Shown in pieces: positions 21,770 through 22,686 of a stretch of 22,686 bases of DNA (position 1 is its first letter; each line of letters opens with the position of its first letter). A program made the position numbers and the translations under genes. The DNA is from a virus: positions 1 through 22,686 of the IMG/VR virus record IMGVR_UViG_3300023301_000120, one strand, 5' to 3'. The notes under the pieces are model-generated. The model ran no database searches and was not told where the DNA came from. It saw nothing but the letters and a program-made list of their open reading frames with translations.

Positions 21770-22213
21770 TTAGTGTTTATCCATTAAGTAATTAAGTATT
21801 TTGAGGTCATAGTGCCCTAGGTCGTCCGAACTGTCCCTGCTTTTCACCTCCTCCCGAGCCCTTTGCAGCTCCCACCTTTCGGCATTCTCTTCGCCGGTTA
21901 GCTTGCCTGGTGATTCATCCAGTACGTATGAGACCCGCACGGCGGCCAGCAAGTCGGACACCATCGCCTCGCTGTTGGCTACATACACTCTTATCCCCAG
22001 GGCTTCTATCTTCTTGGCTACGAATAATTGCCGGGGCCTAAGCTTCAGGCCTTCGCCTTTCACCTCCACGAAAAACACAAGCCCACCGGGTAGGATGATC
22101 AGCCGGTCCGGTATGCCGGCAAAGAACGTGGCCGGAAACTTAAGGCACATGCCACCCACCTTCTCGATGCCCACTTTTAGGCGCGCTTCTATTTTCTTTT
22201 CCGACGAGGTCAC
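21770..22213 (-). CDS. VRR-NUC domain nuclease
   Basis: 147 residues from GTG 22213, overlapping the methyltransferase stop as GTGA. The VRR-NUC fold is clear: an N-terminal helix with S-E-K-K-I-E-A-R-L, then F-F-A-G-I-P-D-R-L-I-I-L (Asp36), V-F-F-V-E-V-K-G-E-G (Glu50, Lys52), and L-R-P-R-Q-L-F-V-A-K (Gln62). These are the metal-binding and catalytic residues of the PD-(D/E)XK type. Phage VRR-NUC proteins act on branched DNA and usually pair with an SNF2 helicase, as here. The C-terminal 50 residues are an extra charged tail. Confidence 0.88.
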   Translation of the reverse strand: MTSSEKKIEARLKVGIEKVGGMCLKFPATFFAGIPDRLIILPGGLVFFVEVKGEGLKLRPRQLFVAKKIEALGIRVYVANSEAMVSDLLAAVRVSYVLDESPGKLTGEENAERWELQRAREEVKSRDSSDDLGHYDLKILNYLMDKH

Positions 22214-22686
22214 AATTGCATATTCTTAAGTATGTGAGATATCACGTCTATGGTCCACCCGTTACCAAGCATCCTGTAGCGTTGTGTGTTCGAGGTGCCT
22301 GCCTTTGCCGTGTAACCATCTGGGACAGTCTGTAACCGCTCGCACTCGGTAGGTGTTAATTTCCTGTAATGTGTTTCACTAACAGCTATCTTCTTTTCTT
22401 GGTTGCCACCGCTTACCGCCGTTAGTGTTGGGCTCTTACCATCAGTAGAGTACACACGTTTTAGTATATCGTGGCCTTTTATATCGGTTGCTAAGCCGAT
22501 TTGGGCGGGCCCGTTTAAAACTAACTGTCTTCTGCTTTTCTCAAAATACTGCTTGGGGTTTCCGTTTCCGGTGTTAACGTAATTAGCGTCTATGCAGTAG
22601 CTTTTTTCCCGGTCTACAAACCCATCTTCTATAATGTCTTTCAGGAAAATGCCCTTATCTTCGGGCTGGGTTACATCAGGTATATT
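22210..22686 (-). CDS. DNA cytosine-C5 methyltransferase, C-terminal part (N-terminus outside window)
   Basis: 158 residues are visible; the frame is open to the right edge. The C-terminal motifs of Dcm-type enzymes are present: A-N-Y-V-N-T-G-N-G, G-K-S-P-T-L-T-A-V-S-G-G-N (motif IX region), Y-R-K-L-T-P-T-E-C-E-R-L-Q-T-V-P-D-G-Y-T, and the motif X end Q-R-Y-R-M-L-G-N-G-W-T-I-D-V-I. These are the target-recognition side and the SAM-pocket closing helix. The catalytic P-C-Q motif lies outside. It probably modifies phage DNA against host restriction. First visible gene of the operon with VRR-NUC. Confidence 0.88.
   Translation of the reverse strand, partial: NIPDVTQPEDKGIFLKDIIEDGFVDREKSYCIDANYVNTGNGNPKQYFEKSRRQLVLNGPAQIGLATDIKGHDILKRVYSTDGKSPTLTAVSGGNQEKKIAVSETHYRKLTPTECERLQTVPDGYTAKAGTSNTQRYRMLGNGWTIDVISHILKNMQL

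Noticed and set aside
1-22686. tRNA genes, integrase, insertion sequences or a reverse transcriptase for diversity generation
   Set aside because: None seen on either strand; the variable fibre repeats look slippage-driven, with no template repeat or reverse transcriptase in the window.

Overview
The window is part of a tailed double-stranded DNA phage or prophage. The head and tail module is complete enough to name terminase small and large subunits, a ClpP-type head protease, a major capsid protein, a portal, a tape measure and a repeat-rich tail fibre. The host is most likely a member of the Bacteroidetes. This is an inference from A-rich, mostly Shine-Dalgarno-free start contexts, from structural proteins of the types common in Bacteroidetes phages (DUF6712-like, DUF5675, and tail proteins with a C-terminal F-R-F/R-Y-R beta signature), and from the 17-residue N-S-F-F-G...N-T-T-G-S tail-fibre repeats.

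Almost everything is on the minus strand, so transcription runs from high to low coordinates. From the right edge, 22686-18867 holds a DNA metabolism module: the C-terminal part of a cytosine-C5 methyltransferase, a VRR-NUC nuclease, an unknown 88-residue protein, an SNF2-type helicase, a short two-domain sliding-clamp-like protein, a coiled-coil protein and a 59-residue protein, closed by a terminator. A 375-bp non-coding region (18492-18866) follows, packed with copies of TGTAAACAAAG in both orientations and a 23-bp perfect inverted repeat. It is a candidate operator cluster, origin or packaging site.

From 18491 to 8121 come TerS, TerL, a protein of uncertain role, a single zinc-ribbon gene with its own palindromic operator and terminator, tail completion proteins, two large tail proteins, a small membrane protein and the tape measure. 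Between the last two lies a 465-bp tandem duplication that leaves a broken extra copy of the tape-measure start. The only plus-strand block (6937-8139) is a small cassette: a tiny ribbon-helix-helix protein, a single-TM protein, a DUF5675 protein and a lipoprotein with a C-terminal TM helix (unimolecular spanin candidate). It probably serves lysis and its own regulation.

From 6870 to the left edge, again on the minus strand, come head protease/scaffold, major capsid protein, a tail-tube candidate, a small repeat protein, portal, a DUF6712-like connector candidate and a tail fibre that runs off the window. Terminators follow the major capsid and tail-tube genes directly. The gene order is unusual: capsid, protease and portal lie after the tail genes, about 10 kb from the terminase, instead of next to it.
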